Positions 7,198 to 9,190 of a DNA stretch of 9,190 nt are shown here, in pieces. Position numbers and translations under genes: made by a program. The stretch is taken from the NCBI GenBank assembly GCA_018711085.1, contig DVIR01000014.1, forward strand, positions 1 to 9,190, in the 5' to 3' direction. Position 1 is the first letter of the stretch. Each line of letters begins with the position of its first letter. The notes below the pieces were generated by a model. It searched no databases, was not told where the DNA came from, and saw nothing but the letters and a program-made list of their open reading frames with translations. The stretch comes from Faeciplasma gallinarum (GTDB lineage: Bacteria; Bacillota; Clostridia; Oscillospirales; Ruminococcaceae).

Positions 7198-8298
7198 TCA
7201 TTCGAGTTCCAAAACGCATTCCTGAAGGAGCTTTGGGATGTCGAGGTTTTGCGGGCAATGGTTTTTGCACTGCTCGCAGCCTATGCACGTACTTGATCTT
7301 CCGGTTGACTTTGTGAGTTCCTTATATCTCTCGCGGAATTCGGGAAGCTTTTTCATGTCGCGCTTATAGTCGTTATAGATTGTGAACACGTCGGGGATGG
7401 ATATGCCCATAGGGCAGCCGTCTGTGCAGTAGCGGCATCCGGTGCACGGGATTGCAAATTTAAGATTCTTTGAAACCTTGTCTATCACCTTGTAATCCTC
7501 TTCGGTGAGAGGCTTGAAGTCCTGCATATAACCGGTGTTGTCGAGCACCTGCTCAAGGTTGCTCATTCCGCTCAGGACAGTCATAACGTTGTCCAAAGAG
7601 GCGCAGTATCTCACCGCCCAGGATGCGTATGAGGGCTTAGGGTCATAGTCGTCAAAGATCTTTGCGGCGGACTTAGGAAGGTTCGCAAGCGCTCCGCCCT
7701 TTACAGGCTCCATTACGATTACCGGCTTGCCGAACTTGGTTGCAACTTCATAGCAGCGGCGTCCTCTCACCCAGCCGTCCTCCCAGTCAAGGTAGTTGAT
7801 CTGAAGCTGCACATACTCCACCTCAGGGTGTTCGGTGAGTATCTTTTCAAGCAGCTCGGGGCTGTCGTGGAACGAAAAGCCTATATGCTTTACCTTGCCT
7901 GCGGCTTTAAGCTCGCTTATGTATCCGAAAGCATCCACATTCTGAACATGCTCATAAATATCTTTGCTTAACGCATGGAGCCAATAGTAGTCTATATAAT
8001 CGACGCCGAGGCGTGTCATCGACTCATTGAATATCTTCTCCATGCCGGCGCGGTCGGGCTTTGAGAACAGCGGGAGCTTTGTGGTGACGGTGTACGCAGA
8101 GTGCGGGTATCTCTTTACCACGGCTTCTCTGAACGCAACTTCGCTTTGTCCGCCATGGTAAACATACGCCGTGTCAAAGTATGTAAAGCCCCTTTCCAAA
8201 AACACATCAACCATCTTCTTAACCGCCTCAAGGTCGATTTTTGAATGGTCGCCGCCGATAATAGGCAGTCTCATAAGTCCGAATCCGAGTTTTTTCAT
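7198..8298 (-). CDS. Aldo/keto reductase with C-terminal 2x[4Fe-4S] ferredoxin domain (366 aa)
   Basis: Residues 1 to about 265 form an aldo/keto reductase TIM barrel with the usual tetrad: Asp42 and Tyr47 in FDTAYVYHGG, Lys74 in TTKLPLF, and His108 in YYWLHAL. The C-terminus adds two CX2CX2CX3CP clusters: Cys285, 288, 291, 295 and Cys338, 341, 344, 348, enough for two [4Fe-4S] centres. This fusion is known from anaerobic Firmicutes and suggests a cytoplasmic oxidoreductase that can exchange electrons with ferredoxin-type partners; the substrate is unknown. The start at 8298 begins the family-typical MKKLGFGLMRLP and has AAAGGA at 8309-8314, ten bases upstream. A longer in-frame start at 8427 would run back into the DUF1893 gene and adds an unrelated Cys/Arg-rich leader, so I rejected it. 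The gene lies 35 bases after DUF1893 and is surely in the same operon. Confidence 0.93.
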   Translation of the reverse strand: MKKLGFGLMRLPIIGGDHSKIDLEAVKKMVDVFLERGFTYFDTAYVYHGGQSEVAFREAVVKRYPHSAYTVTTKLPLFSKPDRAGMEKIFNESMTRLGVDYIDYYWLHALSKDIYEHVQNVDAFGYISELKAAGKVKHIGFSFHDSPELLEKILTEHPEVEYVQLQINYLDWEDGWVRGRRCYEVATKFGKPVIVMEPVKGGALANLPKSAAKIFDDYDPKPSYASWAVRYCASLDNVMTVLSGMSNLEQVLDNTGYMQDFKPLTEEDYKVIDKVSKNLKFAIPCTGCRYCTDGCPMGISIPDVFTIYNDYKRDMKKLPEFRERYKELTKSTGRSSTCIGCEQCKNHCPQNLDIPKLLQECVLELE

Positions 8299-8333
8299 GT
8301 TCAAGCCGTCCTTTCTATTTATAAATAACGAAA

Positions 8334-8777
8334 TCACTTCTTTGTCATCGCAGCAAGCTTTTCTTTTACCGCTGCAAGCGCGGCGGCAGGGTCGGTAATA
8401 TTCACAACCGTCGCCTCCATGGGACACATGCCGTCACCGGCACGGTTGATGATATACTCAACCAAAGTATCGTAGTCTGCGCTCACCCCTGCGGACGCAA
8501 GGTATTCAAGCGCGGGCTTGCTGATTGTCATGCCAAAGCATCCGGATATATTTCCCAGGGAAAGTATCATCGCCGACGCCTTGCCTATGACCTTATCGAC
8601 GACGTACGCGCCGTCAAGCAATCCGCTTTCATACGCAGCTATCGCAGGTGCTACTCCCCTGCCCTCAAAGCTGCCTGATATTTTTCCATCCTTAATCACC
8701 ACAAGTGATGCATTACCGCTTGCGATATCCGCTTTTGCGCTTTCTGCAAGTTTTTTATCTATCTCTGTAACATTCAT
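8334..8777 (-). CDS. DUF1893 family protein (147 aa)
   Basis: The sequence fits the DUF1893 family, whose structural representative TM1506 of Thermotoga maritima has a cytidine-deaminase-like fold without an established activity. Visible family features are RGVAP (40-44), DKVIGKASAM (61-70), a Gly-Cys at 79-80, and NRAGDGMCPMEATV (111-124) with Cys118. The zinc motifs of true deaminases (H/C-A-E and PCxxC) are absent, so deamination is unlikely. No signal peptide or membrane helix is present. The ATG at 8777 has a strong CGGAGG (8791-8796), but the gap is 13 bases, longer than ideal, and no better in-frame start exists. It is the first gene of a two-gene operon with the aldo/keto reductase, driven by a full-consensus promoter. 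The conserved cysteines and the redox neighbour hint at a redox or cofactor-related role; that is inference. Confidence 0.88.
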   Translation of the reverse strand: MNVTEIDKKLAESAKADIASGNASLVVIKDGKISGSFEGRGVAPAIAAYESGLLDGAYVVDKVIGKASAMILSLGNISGCFGMTISKPALEYLASAGVSADYDTLVEYIINRAGDGMCPMEATVVNITDPAAALAAVKEKLAAMTKK

Positions 8778-8814
8778 AACAAAAAATTTGCCTCCGAAAC
8801 TGCGAATAAAAATA

Positions 8815-8829
8815 GTTTACATGTTAAAC
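8815..8829. promoter_or_regulatory. Inverted repeat just downstream of the DUF1893 promoter, probable operator
   Basis: GTTTA (8815-8819) and TAAAC (8825-8829) form a perfect inverted repeat around CATGT. An outer TAGT/ACTA pair (8813-8816 and 8832-8835) adds partial symmetry. With a predicted start near 8834 the site covers about +6 to +20, a classic repressor position. The A/T-rich dyad resembles sites used by MarR-type regulators, but I cannot identify the binding protein. Confidence 0.5.
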
Positions 8830-8840
8830 ATACTAATTTT

Positions 8841-8869
8841 ATTATACTCCCGCTCGGCATAGCTGTCAA
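8841..8869 (-). promoter_or_regulatory. Full-consensus sigma-A promoter of the DUF1893-reductase operon
   Basis: On the minus strand, TTGACA (8864-8869), a 17-base spacer and TATAAT (8841-8846) match the vegetative consensus at all 12 positions. A/T-rich sequence lies directly upstream of the -35 box and could act as an UP element. The leader to the ATG is about 57 bases. So strong a core promoter usually needs repression, which fits the inverted repeats on both sides. Confidence 0.9.
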
Positions 8870-8894
8870 GAAAATATTTTACCACATATTTTCT
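8869..8894. promoter_or_regulatory. Inverted repeat abutting the -35 box of the DUF1893 promoter
   Basis: AGAAAATA (8869-8876) and TATTTTCT (8887-8894) are perfect 8-base inverted arms with a 10-base gap. The first arm overlaps the end of the -35 box by one base. Within it AAAATATTTT (8871-8880) is itself a palindrome. The region could be an UP element, a regulator site, or chance symmetry in A/T-rich DNA. From 8895 to 8980 I see nothing further that I can name. Confidence 0.35.
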
Positions 8895-8982
8895 GTATTA
8901 TAAATTCCGACAGGCGGCCGTGTTGGCTTTTCGGCGCGGCGAAACGCGTTCATGTCTTGCTCACATTTAAAGATTTGACCGG

Positions 8983-9023
8983 ACAAAAAATAAGCCATGC
9001 AAAGGCGGATGCCTTTGCATGGC
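8983..9023 (-). terminator. Strong rho-independent terminator of the surface-protein gene
   Basis: GCCATGCAAAGGC (8994-9006) pairs perfectly over 13 bases with GCCTTTGCATGGC (9011-9023), leaving a 4-base loop. On the minus strand the stem is followed by TTATTTTTTG, a good U tract. It lies 40 bases after the stop codon of the threonine-rich protein and insulates the DUF1893 promoter from upstream transcription. Confidence 0.95.
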
Positions 9024-9063
9024 GTGCTCAACTTAAAGGATTATCAAAATGCCGTTAAGATGA

Positions 9064-9190
9064 TTACTTTCTCTTCTTAGAAACTACTACAGCAGCAGCT
9101 GCAACAGCTACAGGAAGAACGGCCAGAACTATACCGGTCTCAGCAGGGGTCTCTGTGGTGGTATCGGTAGTAGTATCGGTGGTGTCAGTA
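9064..9190 (-). CDS. C-terminal end of a Thr-rich, membrane-anchored surface protein (partial)
   Basis: The minus-strand frame enters at the window edge and stops with TAA at 9064-9066, giving the last 41 residues. A low-complexity Thr/Asp stretch (TDTTDTTTDTTTET) leads to PAETG, then a hydrophobic segment of about 18 residues rich in Val and Ala (IVLAVLPVAVAAAAVVV), and ends SKKRK. The order spacer, TG-containing motif, hydrophobic helix and positive tail is that of Gram-positive cell-wall sorting signals, but PAETG is not a proper LPxTG. The protein may be a sortase substrate with a divergent motif or simply tail-anchored in the membrane. The extracellular part is outside the window, so its function is unknown. 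A strong terminator follows. Confidence 0.82.
   Translation of the reverse strand, partial: TDTTDTTTDTTTETPAETGIVLAVLPVAVAAAAVVVSKKRK

Noticed and set aside
7198..8427. Longer reductase reading frame starting at 8427 (409 residues)
   Set aside because: It overlaps the DUF1893 coding sequence by more than 90 bases, its extra 43 residues are Cys/Arg-rich and unlike any reductase start, and the ATG at 8298 has both a ribosome binding site and the typical family N-terminus.
9150..9190. Short GGT/AGT-rich repeats, considered as a tandem repeat or CRISPR-like element
   Set aside because: They are Thr and Asp codons of the low-complexity spacer in the surface protein and are not a separate DNA element.

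Overview
The window looks like chromosomal DNA from a Clostridia-type Firmicute, probably an anaerobe from a gut or similar carbohydrate-rich habitat. This is inferred from four things: Gram-positive style Shine-Dalgarno sites (GGAGG, GGGAG); promoters close to the vegetative TTGACA-17-TATAAT consensus; an aldo/keto reductase fused to a two-cluster ferredoxin domain; and a type III glutamine synthetase, an enzyme common in anaerobic Firmicutes and Bacteroidetes. No mobile element, CRISPR array, tRNA or rRNA is visible. The content is mostly metabolic and housekeeping.

Layout. Positions 1-120 hold the 3' end of an unidentified plus-strand gene. After a leader with a large imperfect inverted repeat comes an HD-domain phosphohydrolase (244-903, plus). 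It converges on a type III glutamine synthetase (963-3050, minus), and a bidirectional terminator fills the 59-base gap between them. The rest of the window is on the minus strand. In transcription order it holds: the last 41 residues of a threonine-rich, membrane-anchored surface protein (9064-9190) with a strong terminator; a DUF1893 protein (8334-8777) and a ferredoxin-type aldo/keto reductase (7198-8298), which form a two-gene operon; a GH95 alpha-L-fucosidase-family enzyme (4711-7002) and a phosphohexomutase (3167-4672), which form a second operon; and the glutamine synthetase, which has its own promoter.

Regulation is unusually readable. The three minus-strand units each start with a recognisable sigma-A-type promoter with a 17-base spacer and a perfect TATAAT -10 box. 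The DUF1893-reductase promoter is full consensus, with one inverted repeat at its upstream edge and another just after the predicted transcription start. This suggests a strong promoter held down by a repressor. The GH95 promoter produces a transcript that would begin with a stem-loop. The glutamine synthetase promoter has a short palindrome in its spacer.

How the genes may work together. The GH95 enzyme has no signal peptide, so it probably trims imported fucosylated (or L-galactosylated) oligosaccharides in the cytoplasm. The co-transcribed phosphohexomutase could link the released hexose phosphates to glycolysis or sugar-nucleotide synthesis. The DUF1893-reductase pair looks like a small redox unit of unknown substrate. 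I do not see a clearly new defence or mobile system here. The best leads are the tightly controlled DUF1893-reductase operon and the pairing of an intracellular GH95 enzyme with a plant-type phosphohexomutase.
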